Translations under genes and position numbers: made by a program
In this document: piece after piece, positions 45,735 to 58,109 of the stretch
How positions within the stretch are numbered: position 1 is the first letter of the stretch
Layout: each line of letters opens with the position of its first letter
Notes under the pieces: model-generated
What the model was told of the DNA's origin: nothing
The model's input: only the letters and a program-made list of their open reading frames with translations
Databases searched by the model: none
From: Portulaca oleracea
Taxonomy: Eukaryota > Streptophyta > Magnoliopsida > Caryophyllales > Portulacaceae
Direction: 5' to 3'
Assembly (NCBI GenBank): GCA_029582165.1
Contig: CM055870.1
Coordinates: forward strand, 49,866,513 to 49,930,512
Length of the DNA stretch: 64,000 nt

Positions 45735-46790
45735 TAAGCATAGTTGGTATAGTGGTCAAGCGGTTCTCATATATGTTGTAGGTGCTAGGTGTCACGGCAT
45801 GGATGTGACGTGACTGGTGTTGTGCGGTGTGTCGCTTGGTTGTGCTTCAAGTAAGGGAGACTGCAATAGTATTAAGGCGTTGTTATACCTTGATGCATTC
45901 GTCTAGCTCAGCCAACTGGAGTTGGCAAGGAAAGGGGCAATGCGTGATACCAAGGGAAACTGGTCGCTATTGCCGCTCTCCTGATGAGCCCGAGGTAGGG
46001 CGAAACTAGTGTGATACACTAAATTTGGGTCGGTTGAACCCTGAGTGAGTGGGAGAACTCGGGGTGTCGTACGAGCGAGTACTGCGCCAAACTCTATGCC
46101 CGTGACAAATGGTATCAGAGCGGTATCATACACTTCTGTCGTTGTGTGGCAAGTGACCCAATGCCGCGCAGAGTGGGTTCTCGAGGGAAGAGAACGAGCG
46201 GGTGCGTGCCTGTAGGGAAAGGCGTGTGCCGAGGACTACCCCATCGTGAGAGTGTGGTATAGGATGGCCACTAGCGGAACCTGATCCCTGAGGGAGTCGA
46301 TCGGGTCGGTTGGCTTGTACATGGTGGCAGTGTGTGTGATGATCCTTGGGCATGAGTTTCTTTCCCCCTAGCACGAGGACGTGCTAGATTGAGTGGGGGA
46401 GAATGTCACAGCATGGATGTGGCGTGACTGGTGTTGTGCGGTGTGTCGCTTGGTTGTGCTTCAAGTAAGGGAGACGACAATAGCATTAAGGCGTTGTTAT
46501 ACCTTGACGCATTTGTCTGGCTGAGCCAACTGGAGTTGGCAAGGAAAGGGGCAATGCGTGATATCAAGGGCAACTGGTCGAGGGCTATTGTCGCTCTCCT
46601 GATGAGCCCGAGGCAGGGTGAAACCAGTGCGATACACTAAGTTTGGGTCGGTTGAACCCTGAGTGAGTGGGAGAACTCGGGGTGCCGCGCGCACGAGCGA
46701 GTACTGTACCAAACTCTATGCCCGTGACATAGGTTTGAATGTTGTGGGATGCACTTTGTCATGCGTGTTTTTTATATTTTTTTAATCATC
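45735..46790 (+). mobile_element. tRNA-derived SINE head split by a TRIM
   Basis: A-box-like TAGTTGGTATAG at 45741 and B-box-like AGGTTTGAATGTTG at 46731. Removing 45790-46729 plus the TAGG duplication brings the two about 55 bases apart. An AT-rich tail follows. Confidence 0.55.
45790..46729 (+). mobile_element. TRIM: miniature LTR retrotransposon, 940 bp
   Basis: LTRs 45790-46107 (318 bp) and 46405-46729 (325 bp) start TGTCAC and end CCGTGACA. The 297-bp interior begins with primer site TGGTATCAGAGC at 46110 and ends with polypurine tract GAGTGGGGGAGAA. TAGG flanks both sides. No coding capacity. The ORFs here lie in duplicated LTR sequence. Confidence 0.9.
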
Positions 46791-46893
46791 ATTTCTTAAA
46801 TTCAAGTTTTGGCGTTTATTTTTTTCCCTTTTTAAAAATCATTATCCTTTTTTTCTCATTTTTATTATTGTCTCATATCTTTCTTTTCTAAAG

Positions 46894-47803
46894 TCTAGGT
46901 GAAACAAAAGTTAAGACAAGTTATATTGTCTCCATTATATTTGACATTCGTACATGAAGAAACTCAACTGGTTATGAGGACCTCAGCGCAATTATCAATG
47001 AGGACCTCAAACATCAGCACAATATTATTTTGTTTGAAAGATCATTCGGCCATTTCAGGGAAGTATCAAACATATCTTAATCCTATATCTTCCCTCCATT
47101 TTTAAGATATGATTGTAATAGTCTTGATTTCCTTCTTAGGCATCAAACGAAAGAAAGAGAAAGTATGACAAGGAAACTCGTGAAGATCAAGTCAGAAAAG
47201 TAAACAAATCTTCATTAGAACGTTATACTCAATGAAGATACCTGCCTAATCAGAATCAACACAAACTGGAAAGAATCAAGAAGCAAACAAGGCAACTAAA
47301 GGAAGTCGTTGAGGAGTCCAATATAAATAAGAGAACTCATTCTCTTTACAAGTATCGATTTTTCAAGGAAGTAAAATCAGTTGTAAAAAATTTGAGGAAG
47401 AAAGTTCTGAGTGTAGGAATATTTGAGTGAATATTATGAGAGTAGCCATTCTTGTGTAGTGGTGAGATTTTGTAACCAGTGATCATACTGGTGAGGACCT
47501 CCTAAGGTCGTGAATTGAATTATTTCCAGTGAACCTCAGCTGAGTGAGGTCACAGTGTGTAATTGCCTCTTCTATGAGGCCTCAAGATCAGAAGACAACT
47601 GCCAAGTCTTTTGCCCCTGTAAGCTGTTCTGAGGACCTCATAGTCCTCTTACCAGCTGAGTTGTAACCTCTTTCCTTAAGCACTTTTGTTCAATAATAAA
47701 GAAGTTATTTTCAGTATTTAAAAGTGCTATTTAACTTGGTTATGTTGATTAAAGTGCAGAATTTTTTCATAACCCTAATCACACCCCCTTTAGGGTTATT
47801 TCA
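46894..47803 (+). mobile_element. 5' LTR of the Sirevirus (start approximate)
   Basis: Ends GGGTTATTTCA two bases before the primer site. It has a TATA box TATAAATA at 47322-47329 and recurrent GAGGACCTC words. The start is unproven, because the partner LTR lies beyond the window. Confidence 0.5.
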
Positions 47804-47805
47804 AT

Positions 47806-47817
47806 TGGTATCAGAGC
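47806..47817 (+). other. Sirevirus primer-binding site
   Basis: TGGTATCAGAGC, complementary to the initiator tRNA-Met 3' region, followed by AGGTCC. Confidence 0.85.
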
Positions 47818-47860
47818 AGGTCCACAAATCTGAAGAGTCTAACAACTCGTGGTAAAGATT

Positions 47861-49556
47861 ATGGCCGGCCTCAACACAACCGAAGTTCCTCAAGGTCGCT
47901 CATGGACAAGGGCACCTCTTCTCACTGGAGAAAACTATAGAATGTGGAAAAGACAAATGGAGATCTTCCTCAGAGACCAAGATGAGGACCTCTGGATCAT
48001 TGTCACTGAAGGCGATTTTCCTACCCCTACAAAGAAGAATGCTACAAACCAGGATGTCCCAAAAGAAAGATCTGAGATGACAGCCGATGAGCTCACCTCA
48101 TTGGGGCAAAATATTCGGGCTTTAAATTTGTTGTATTGCAATATGAATCCAAATGACTTTGAACGTGTCTCTAACTGTGAAAATGCCAAATAGGTTTGGG
48201 AATAATTTGTCACCTCATATGAAGGTACAAGCCAAGTTAAAGACATCCAACTGGACATTCTTGTCCAAAAATATGAGGCCTTCGAAATGGAAGAAGAAGA
48301 ATCCATTGAAGAGATGTACAAGAGATTTAGCAATATTACTAACCACCTCAAGTCGCTTGGAAAGAACTACTCCAATGAGGAACAAGTCAAAAAGATCCTT
48401 AGATGTTTGCCAAGGAGAAAGTGGGGACCAAAAGTCACAGCCATTGAAGAAGCACAGAACATGAAAGTTCTCAAGCTAGAAGAACTCATTGGGAAACTGT
48501 TGGCCCATGAGATCCAATTGAGTGACCTCACAGAGCCTAAAGGAGTTGCCCTCAAAGCAACCAAGGATTCTGATGAGGAATCAGATGAGGATGAAGAAGA
48601 AACAATGGCTATGCTGGCAAGAGGCTTCAGAAAACTATACAAGAAAAATCCAACCTTTCGAGGCTACCTCAAGGATGGACAATACAGAAAACCAAAAGGT
48701 AAGGCCTCTATGAAAGAAGAATCTGACCCCTTCACTTGTTATAGTTGTGGTAGCATAGAGCACTTGATCAAAGACAGCCCTCATGCGAGAAAGAATAGAG
48801 ATAAAAGAAACATGAGGCCCAGACCACAACAACGTAAAGTTATGCTTACAACGTGGAGTTACAGTGACTCAAGTGAGGGTAACAACGATGTTGATGAGGT
48901 TGCAAATGTCTGCTTGATGACTCAAATGAATGAGGAACTAGAAACATCCTCACACCAAGAAGAGGTAAACATTGATGACCTCCTCAATCTCTCACCTTTA
49001 CATCTCGCACATAAATGCCTTCATCTGTTTAAATATTCTAAATATTGATTGAGAGGGTCAAGCATCTCACCAAGCATGTTCATAAGTGTCAGTGAGGCCA
49101 AAGATAACCTGAATTCACAAAATGACCTCCTCTTCACTGAAAGTAACAGACTATTTCTTAAGGTCAAAGGCTGCTATAAGACCATCACTCAATTATCCAA
49201 TGAGGCAGTCACCGCTTCTCATCCCTACAAAAATAAATTGGCCTTTACATCTCCTCCCTTTCAACCTCGAGCTAAATACTCCACAAACCAGCCTCCGAGA
49301 GGATCTCTCCTCCCTACTCCTAAACTGACCCACCACAAAAAGCAACATCACAAAAACTGTCCTAAACATCACTCTCAAGCGACCTCAAAGCTTCCTCCAA
49401 AAGCTTCTCCCACAACTCATGCTCCAAAAACCTCTCGAAACAGCTTTCCAAATTCACCTAAGTCTTCTAAGTTCTTTCAAGTTGGTGAAATCTGGATCCC
49501 CAGACCTAATGATGCAACTTGTCTATCAAAATCCAAGAAAGGTATAATATCCTCTG
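47861..49556 (+). pseudogene. Sirevirus gag, broken
   Basis: True ATG at 47861 (MAGLNTTEV). The N-terminal part carries GENYRMWKRQMEIFL and later LGKNYSNEEQVKKILRCLP, the usual Copia gag pattern, then an acidic stretch and a knuckle. Two in-frame stops lie near 48191-48210 and another at 49046. The knuckle reads CYSCGSIEHLIKDS, so its last cysteine is serine. The long basic linker to 49556 stays in the gag frame; protease continues in another frame. Confidence 0.85.
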
Positions 49557-50747
49557 ATGCAGGTATGCCTCAAAACTCACAGCGACCTATGGTATTTGGA
49601 CAGCGGTTGTTCTCGTCACATGACCGGAGATCCAACCAAGTTTTGCGAGTTGAAAACCAGCAAAACAGGGAAAGTTACATTTGGAGACAAAAGCCAAGGG
49701 AAGATCCTCGACATTGGGAAGGTCGGTAAGGACCTCAATAATTCTCTTCATGATGTATATCTAGTAGAGGGTCTAGAGTATAACTTGCTTAGTATATCTC
49801 AATTTTGTGATAAAGGTAATAGAGTAAGTTTTGATAAAGATAAATGTGTAGTGTCTTCAGAATCTCATCAAGTCTTGCTGCATGGTCATCGTATGCATAA
49901 TGTTTATGTTATAGATCTAAGTGAATCATTTGAGGACCTCTCCTGCCTTAAGGCTGGCACTGAGGAAACATGGCTGTGGCATCCCCGCCTAGGTCATGTT
50001 AGCATGAAAACATTACAAAAGTTGCATAAATCAGACCTAGTGCGAGGTCTCCCACCTCATAAATATGAGAAAGATCGGGTTTGTGATGCATGTGCAAAAG
50101 GTAAACAGACTAGAACATCCTTCAAACCTATCAAATCTGTGACCACCTCAAAATGTCTTGACCTCCTTCATATGGATCTCTGTGGTCTCATTCCTTACAC
50201 GAGTCTTGGTGGAAGTTCATATATTCTTGTTGTTATAGATGATTTTTCAAGATTTACCTAGGTGTTCTTTTTGAAAAGCAAATCAGAAGCTTTTAAGCAC
50301 TTCTCAAAACTCTACAAGCAACTCAAGGTCCTCACAGGAAACTCTGTCAAAGCAATAAGGACATATCAAGGCAGGGAGTTCGACAACAAAGATAAGTTTG
50401 GAGCTTTTTGTGCCGAAATGGGAATAACTCACAACTTTTCCGCTCCAAGGACCCCTCAACAAAATGGAGTTGTTGAAAGGAAAAATCGCACATTGGAGGA
50501 CATGGCAAGAACAATTATATGCGACAACAATCTTCCAAAATTCCTCTGGGCAGAGATCATCAACGCATCAAACTATATTCTAAATTGATGCACTATCCGA
50601 TCTATTCTGAAAAAGACCCCTTATGAACTGTTCAAAGGGAAGAAACCAAGCATCAGCCGTCTCAAAGTTCTAGGTTGCAAATGCTTTGTTCATATCAATG
50701 GAAAGAAGCCAACAAGTAAGTTTGATGCTCGAAGCGAGGAAGGAATT
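49557..50747 (+). pseudogene. Sirevirus protease and integrase, broken
   Basis: Protease motif LDSGCSRHMTG is intact. Then come GAG-pre-integrase (WHPRLGHVS) and the zinc site (CDACAKGKQ). A TAG stop at about 50260 sits where tryptophan is expected after DDFSRFT. The second catalytic aspartate of integrase is lost: RTYQGREF stands where SDHGxEF-type sequence is usual. The glutamate region PQQNGVVERKN is present. A TGA follows at 50586. Confidence 0.88.
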
Positions 50748-50925
50748 TTGTTGGATATTCCTCTACCAGCAAAGCTTACAGAATATATTTCAAATGTAGA
50801 AGAAAGCATCCATGTTGTCTTTGATGAGGCTAACTCACTAAGTCAAGCTGTTCTGCGCCCTCCTGTGAATGATAGTGACGATGAGACGCCTCCTGAGCTC
50901 ACTCCTACCGAGGCTGTATCTTCAT

Positions 50926-51011
50926 CTCCTGAAGCTGCATCGCCACTTCCTGAGGCTGCATCACCATCTCCTGAGGCTGCATCACCATCTCCTGAGGCTA
51001 CATCCTTACCT
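50926..51011 (+). repeat. 21-bp tandem repeat encoding PEAASPS in the linker before RT
   Basis: Four units of CCTGAGGCTGCATCACCATCT with small changes, giving a proline/serine-rich spacer between integrase and reverse transcriptase. Confidence 0.85.
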
Positions 51012-51149
51012 CCTGCATCATCATCTCAGGAGCCCTCACCTCAGGCTTCACCAGCACCAGAGATCTCTTACAAGTTAATAAAAAAACTCATCCAGCTGAT
51101 AATCTCCTCACAGACATCACCACAGGTATCCGTACTAGATCCTCATTAA

Positions 51150-52717
51150 GGAACTTCTGTGCCTTTAACGTCTTTGTCTCGTAGATTGAGCCCAAACACC
51201 ACAATGAGGCCTTGCTGGATCCTAGTTGGATCAATGCCATGCAAGAAGAACTAAACCAATTTGAACGAAGTAAAGTTTGGTCTCTAGTTCCCAGACCTCA
51301 TCAGCATCCAGTCATTGGTGTTAAATGGGTCTTCCGCAACAAACTGGATGAAACAGGCTCTATCACTAGAAACAAGGCAAGGTTGGTTGCTAAAGGATAC
51401 AACCAGGAAGAAGGTATCGACTATGATGAGACCTCTGCTCCAGTCGCTCGCGTGGAGGCCATCAGGATTCTCCTCGCCTTTGCATCATCCAAAAACATCA
51501 AGCTACATCAAATGGATGTTAAAAGTTTCTTCCTCAATGGTGACCGCATTGAAGAAGTCTATGTTGAGCAACCACCAGGTTTTGAAGACATCCACCATCA
51601 GGATCATGTCTTTCGCCTGCATAAAGCCCTCTATGGCTTGAAACAAGCTCCAAGAGCTTGGTATGAACGTCTCAGCAAATTTCTCCTTCAGAATAACTTC
51701 AAACAAGACAAAATAGACAAGACTCTTTTCATCAGAGAAAAGGATGGAGGCTTCATCATTGCGCAAATCTATGTTGATGACATCATCTTTGGTGCCTCAC
51801 ATGCTTCTCTTGTTGAAGAATTCTCTCACCTCATGAGTGCTGAATTTGAAATGAGCCTCGTCGGAGAACTAACATTCTTCCTTGGCCTCCAAATCAAGCA
51901 ATCACAAGACGACATCTTTCTAAATCAAAGCAAGTACATCTCAGAACTGCTCAAGAAGTATCAGCTTGACCACCTCAAGCATTCATCCACTCCAATGTCC
52001 TCCACTCTCAAACTTGATTCAGACCTCACAGGTAAACCAATCTCCGAAAAGTTGTATAAAGGTATGATTGGATCCCTCCTCTACCTCACGGCTAGCCGTC
52101 CTGATATTATGTTTAGTGTTTGCTTATGTGCGCGCTTTCAAAGTGCTCCAAAAGAATCTCACCTCTTTGCTGTCAAGAGAATTTTACGTTATCTTGCAGG
52201 AACCAAAAACTTAGGTCTTTGGTACCCCCGACAGTCTGACCACTATCTCTATGGCCACACCGATGCGGACTTTGCCGGATAAAAAGTTGATAGAAAAAGC
52301 ACCACAGGAGGATGTCAACTACTTGGAGCCTCTCTAGTCTCCTGGCAATCCAAGAAACAAAGCTCAGTGGCTCTCTCCACTGCTGAGGCCGAATATGTGG
52401 CTGCCGGATCATGTTGTGCCCAAATCCTATGGATCACACATCAACTTGAGAACCTCGGCCTCCACCTCACCAATGTCCCCATCAAGTGTGACAACATGAG
52501 TGCTATCCAGATTACCAAAAATCCGGCGCAACACTCACGGACCAAACACATCGCGATCCGTCATCATTTCATCCGTGATCATGCTGAAAAAGGCCACATC
52601 CGCCTTGAATTCGTTCCCACTCAACATCAATTGGCTGATATCTTCACCAAGCCTCTACCTGAAGAACAGTTCTCCTACATTCGTCGTGAACTTGGATTAC
52701 TGCACCTCAATCCTTAA
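51150..52717 (+). pseudogene. Sirevirus reverse transcriptase and RNase H
   Basis: Reverse transcriptase is recognisable from WINAMQEEL through GVKWVFRNK, the catalytic YVDDIIFG and [12 protein letters not shown] to the RNase H part [12 protein letters not shown] at 52280 interrupts just before VDRKSTTGG. RNase H continues with STAEAEYVAA and ADIFTKPLP to the natural stop at 52717. Confidence 0.9.
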
Positions 52718-53287
52718 TCACCGAGGCATCTGTTGAGGGGGAGTCATCACCCTGAGGACCTCCACTCCCCATGCAGTCCTTGAGGGAGAGTCCATTGTCT
52801 TCACAGGTACGTTTCCCTTACTCTCCTTGAACGACTGATGTCCTCATCAGTTCGCTCAATTTCCCATCGTTATCACATATAAAAACTAGCCTTATCAACC
52901 GTCTGATCACATCTTCCATATGTGGCTCAGCAATTGATTCTTTTTTTTTTCCTTTCCTTCCAAAATTAAAATTGGTTTTTGAAAACTGCTGTTTTTAAAA
53001 CTAATTTCAAATCTTTTCTTTCTCTCTCTCTCTTCTCTTGTGTCTTTTCAATCCGGATTTGAAACCCTTTTCAAAATTTTTACTTTCCCAATGACTTCCC
53101 TCTCCTTCCATATTTACTTCCTCCCCTTAATTAACCGTCCCATCCTATCAATTCCTTCCCAACCACTTCGCCTCTCTCCTCCTTTTCCCTATTCTATTTA
53201 TTTCACTCCCTTCCCCCTTTTCACTTTTTACAGTTACCCCTTCTCTTCCCTTCTCTCCTCTCTTCCAGAAATCTCTTCTCTTCAACA
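52718..53287 (+). other. Spacer between Sirevirus pol and env-like ORF
   Basis: Contains the purine tract TGTTGAGGGGGAG (52731-52743) and pyrimidine-rich DNA before the ATG at 53288. No gene. Confidence 0.6.
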
Positions 53288-54268
53288 ATGACGAAGCGCT
53301 CCTCTAAACCAGCCGCTCCTTCCAGTGTTGCAAAGCGACTCCGCTCCAGTAAACCCCCTACATCTCCAGACACCGACTCCACTAACTCCTCCACCGACGA
53401 GTTAGCCATCATCCCTCGGCCATCTCCGGTCACTGCCGACTCTATGGAAGCCTTCCGGAAACGATTGGAGTCCATGAAACAGCGTTCCCTTCTGCATTGT
53501 GACAGAGTGGATCTCGACAACCTCCAAGGTACCAAATTCACCTTTCTCTCCACCCTATCCTCCCTTGGCTGTGACATTCTATTTAATGCCGACGATTTCT
53601 GCTACCCCAGTCTCGTTTTTGAGTTTTATGCCAATCTCAAGAACATTTCCCCCAAATCTTCTAAACCAATCTACAAAACCTCTGTGTCTGGAAGGGAAAT
53701 TCACTTATCTCCCCTCAACATTGAGCGCATACTATGCATCTCTCCAGACCTCTCTAAACCTGCCCTCTCTGACATCAAAGACGCTCGTCTTGAACTCCTC
53801 AAAGCGTTTGGTAAACCATCCACCAAAAAATATCCTCAGTATACCAACCTTTATTCTGAAGCACGCTGCCTCTATTTCATTCTGGTTCGCACCATCCTTC
53901 CTAGGGGAACTTCCAAGGAAACTATCAATGAGCCATGTGCTGCCTTCCTCCTGAACATCCTCAATGACCATCACTCTGACATGGGAGAGGTCATTCTCCA
54001 ACACATTGTCAAAGCTGGCTCCAGTTCCTCGGGCCCCCTTCCCTATTCAAACCTCCTCAATCATGTATTTAGGAAGTTCCATGTCCCTCTCCCTGATGAG
54101 GACAAAACTCCGATCACTCTTTCCACCATCAACACCACTGTCCTTGAATCTGTTGGGTATCGTCCACACTCCACCAGTCACTGGATGCACTTCGATGACC
54201 TCCAGCCTCTTCCAGCTTCATCCTCTGCTCCATCTACAACCGAGGCCTCCCTCCCTATGCAACCTTAG
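53288..54268 (+). CDS. Sirevirus env-like ORF (plant transposon-protein domain)
   Basis: 326 aa from ATG 53288. The N-terminus is serine/proline-rich and basic. A central block with SLVFEFYANLKN and VSGREIHLSPLNIERIL looks like the domain of unknown function often annotated as putative plant transposon protein, which sits after pol in Sireviruses. The reading frame ends at TAG 54266. The same frame then goes on with a helical stretch (DELSSIQDLHRAL) and another stop, until the chromovirus LTR cuts it at 54458. The original protein was therefore probably longer. No membrane segment is evident. Function unknown. Confidence 0.7.
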   Translation: MTKRSSKPAAPSSVAKRLRSSKPPTSPDTDSTNSSTDELAIIPRPSPVTADSMEAFRKRLESMKQRSLLHCDRVDLDNLQGTKFTFLSTLSSLGCDILFNADDFCYPSLVFEFYANLKNISPKSSKPIYKTSVSGREIHLSPLNIERILCISPDLSKPALSDIKDARLELLKAFGKPSTKKYPQYTNLYSEARCLYFILVRTILPRGTSKETINEPCAAFLLNILNDHHSDMGEVILQHIVKAGSSSSGPLPYSNLLNHVFRKFHVPLPDEDKTPITLSTINTTVLESVGYRPHSTSHWMHFDDLQPLPASSSAPSTTEASLPMQP

Positions 54269-54457
54269 CTGGACACCCTCCATGCAGATGTTCAAACCCT
54301 GAAAGATGAGTTGTCCTCTATCCAGGACCTCCACCGTGCCCTCCAAGTTAGTCTTGAGGTCAGCACCGCTATCTGCTCCACCTTGCAGTCTCTAGTCCAG
54401 TAAGCAGAGGCTCTCTTGGGACCTCGCTCATCACCATCTGTCTCTGCTGTCGAGGCT

Positions 54458-57400
54458 TGTAACACCCCAACCTTAATCACGGGGTCAAACTCCACTTAAA
54501 GAACCTAAGCCCGCGATTAGCGCAGCGGAACACCTTAGGTCGAGGCATTACCGCCGTCCCCCAAAAGAGACAAGGCAACCACAACAAAGAACTTCTCAAA
54601 AACCACAAAATAACTTAACAACTTCACATTTAAACTGATACAACCTTGGGGTACAAAAAAAAACATAAACTTAACATAACCTAAACTAGAACAAAACCAA
54701 AAGATCCTGCTGGTCCTCGATAACCCATGGATTCCATAAAGAACTACCTCGAGATCCTTGAACTATTTCGGAACCGACTTATCCTTGCCTTGTGAGCTCG
54801 AACTTCCTAAAACAAAACATTAAAACAACGCAAAAGTGAGTGGGGGAAACACTCAGTACGTAAACCTCCAGCACGTAAACCGTTCGAAAACGGTTTTGGT
54901 GCCGGCATTTAAAATCATTTTGAAAGCGGGAAGGGGTTAAAATAGGAATTGCATGAAATGAACATAATCATATGCATAAACATAAGTCAATGAAAATAAA
55001 AGTAGGTGGAACCCTTACGATCGGTCAAGCACCTCACACGCGTATGCCCAAGTTGATCTAAACTTGGAATGATTGATCGCTAAGCGATGCGACATCTGTG
55101 TCAAGGCACTCTGATCAGGAGTGCTAAAACATGAATGTTATCATAAGCATAAAATGTGGGTCCACTAAAACATGTAAAGATATTGAAATTCATGAAACTT
55201 GATGTAGCATGAAATACATGAACTATGAGTATAACTTGAACGTAAGAGCTGGACAATTTGCGTGCCTTGGGCGCTAGAGTCTTTAGCAGTGTTCATTCGG
55301 CAGAGATGGCTTTTGAAACTTGTCAACTAAGATAAGAATAAGTAGAAACGAAGAATCGAATAAAGTTCTAAATTAGATTTATAAGTTTAGAAACTTAATA
55401 ATTAAAATGAAGTAACTTTTGAGAATAAAATTTCAGGTTATAGTAAAATAGTGTTTAGAGCATAACTTGAGTTAGGAAAATCGAAACGGAGTAAAAGAGT
55501 ACATCCCGAACAGGGAAAAACATAATCTACAACTTTGTCAACAGAACCAGAAGCTGAAAATGAGTGGAAGGGCCCCAAAATGGGTCCGGACAGAAGCTGA
55601 GCAAGTGAAACTTTAAGCTTTTCGGGTTGGAAAAAAAAAAACATGAGGAATATGACGTAGAGGGTGATTTAAATAAAAGGGCTTGAATACAAGAGATTAA
55701 GATTGAATCAATGAAGAATAGGATGATTATAAATTGGAAGCTCGGATGCGAGATAATGGGTTCAAATATGGTTCGATAATATGATATCGAATAAAACGGC
55801 GAAAGGAAGCAAGATAAACATACCCAAACGTGAATAAAAGCAAGCTTGGATTTATGAATCATGAAATGGGTAATGAAATGAGGAATGAATTGACTTAGAC
55901 ATTGGAGGTTATCAAGCTAGAAAGAGCTTTTAGCTAGAGCAAAGACATTGAATATGATACTTAAGAAATATAGGAATTAAGGACTTACTAACATACTAGC
56001 TCTTGAAGAGTACATATAAGACTTACTTAGGACTCTAAAAAAAAGTACACTTAGCCTTAACACATAACTCCATAATGACAATATATAACCATGACTCATT
56101 TATACCTAGAACCTCTCATTGGGTTGATTTGAAGCCCAAAAGCTAATAATTTACAAAGGTTATTTTGAGCAGAAAACCATTCTGGACAGCCCGGTTTCCC
56201 GGGGTCGTAACTCACACTCCCGATATCGTACGACGAAGAACCATACCTTTCCGGAAAGCTTGCAACATGGCCTAAAACTTTCATGTTTACCATAAAAACC
56301 AAAGAGGTCTCCAAAGGACGAAAAACAGCCCTCAAAACACTGACTCAGAATTCGTATTTAAAAACGTGAGGTTACGGTTTTGGTCGTAACTCGGGCTATA
56401 CATGTCGGAAAATCGAAATTCCAAAGCCTATGGTTTCCTAACACCTTAAGCTATCCAATGGAGTATAAAATTGGGCAAAAAACTCACTTTTATAATTCTG
56501 TAAATTTCCAGAATTGAAGACAGTAGCCAAAACACCTAAAACTCATCTTTTAATTGGGTTTTTCCACTCTTAATCATATTAGAACTTAACCAAACTTCAT
56601 CTAATCTTAATCCACCAAATTTCCAGAATATAAACCATGAAAAACTCTTCATCAAGGGCCTTAAAACCCACATGCATTCATGGATTAAGCACAAACTCAA
56701 CATAATATAAACATGTTCTTGAACTCTAGTACAACAATCTCTCTAATTCACCCAAAATAAACATGATAACTCTTAATTTATAATCTTACAACATAAACTC
56801 AGCCCTTAAACACTTAGAAACTCATAAGAAATTCACATGCATCAACATCAATTCATCATCCACCATAAAATCAACTTAAAACCTCACAAAACACTTGAAA
56901 ATCAACATGCATGTACTTAAACCTTAACCCTAACTTAACCAAAATAATTATATACTTGAATTCATGAATAAAGAGAGTAAAAGAGATAGAATTTATAAAA
57001 GAAACATAGATTAAACATGGAATTTCTGATTAGGGTTGAAAGAAATTGAATTGGGGGTTTTAGACATTACCCTTCAAAGTGAAAATGGATGAAAACACAA
57101 GAGAGAGGAAGAGGGGGATGCACTGCGCCGGAAACCGCCGCCGGCTGGCCGGAAAAGTGGCGGGAAACTGGCCGGAGCTGGCTGGGAGTGGACGTCCAAG
57201 AGGAGGGAGAGGGAGGAGTTTGAGAGTTTGAGAGTGTAGTGAGAGAAAATGAGATGGGTGTTGTATTGAGTTAAAAGAATGAGTCTTCCCTTCTACTACT
57301 ACTAATATATATATACACTTAACTTAAAACACTAATATTAATTTAATTAAAATCTGAAAATATAACTTAAGTAAATTAATCTTAAGTTTAATAAACTCAA

Positions 57401-58044
57401 AGTAATTAGTTTGATTCAAATTTGAATAAAAGTGAAGTGTACCTAGCCCCCCTCTAACTACCACATTTAAAACTCCATTTAACACCATCACCAATTACCA
57501 ATACTAATAATAATTACTATAAGAACCTTAATTAAAATAAGGTAAAATAATAACAATAGGAGTAAATATATTGTAATTGTTGTAGTAATTTGAAGTATCG
57601 GGTTTTTGTAGGAAATAAAATATATCGATAATAATTGGGTAACATAAAAATAAAATACAATGACACTCGAATTAAAATAATAAGGTGGAAAATTACGTCT
57701 TGAAATTATGTAAGGGATTAAAATGTAAGAAATTAAAATTGGAACGGTAAAATATATATATAAATCGGAACAAGTAATTCGTAACCGATTCTCGGTAAAT
57801 AGATTTATACCGTAAAACGTATAAACTGAAATACTTTAACTTATTGAACGAATATGTAAAGTAACTTTTAAGCCGATAATTCGGCACCTTAGCCATCTCC
57901 TGCGCGAGACTTGTCACCGATAACTATAAATAAACGAGTACGTCGATAAATAAATAAAATAAACGCGAAAAAAATTATAACGCGATTTAGATAATTACTG
58001 TAATTAATAAGTAATTAAACATGATTTTGGGGTGGGTTATTACA
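54458..58044 (-). mobile_element. 3' LTR of the chromovirus (3,587 bp)
   Basis: On - it starts TGTAATAACCCACC after polypurine tract CTTTTTAGGGGGGAGGG and ends GGGGTGTTACA at 54458. Its + start is the same as 63733 onward, with a single one-base difference in an A-run across the 268 comparable bases. It truncates the Sirevirus. Confidence 0.9.
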
Positions 58045-58060
58045 CCCTCCCCCCTAAAAA
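58045..58060 (-). other. Polypurine tract of the chromovirus
   Basis: Complement reads TTTTTAGGGGGGAGGG directly upstream of the 3' LTR. Confidence 0.8.
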
Positions 58061-58109
58061 GAAGTTTCGTCCCCGAAACTTGATTGCTGTTAAAACGTGA
58101 TTGATTACC

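Noticed and set aside
45741..45775. Possible tRNA gene start (TAGTTGGTATAGTGGTC)
   Set aside because: No acceptor stem or anticodon arm can be completed. The B box lies beyond a TRIM, so a SINE head fits better.
45790..46729. Possible Cassandra-type element carrying 5S rRNA sequence
   Set aside because: The LTRs lack recognisable 5S rRNA promoter or body sequence, so a plain TRIM is the better call.
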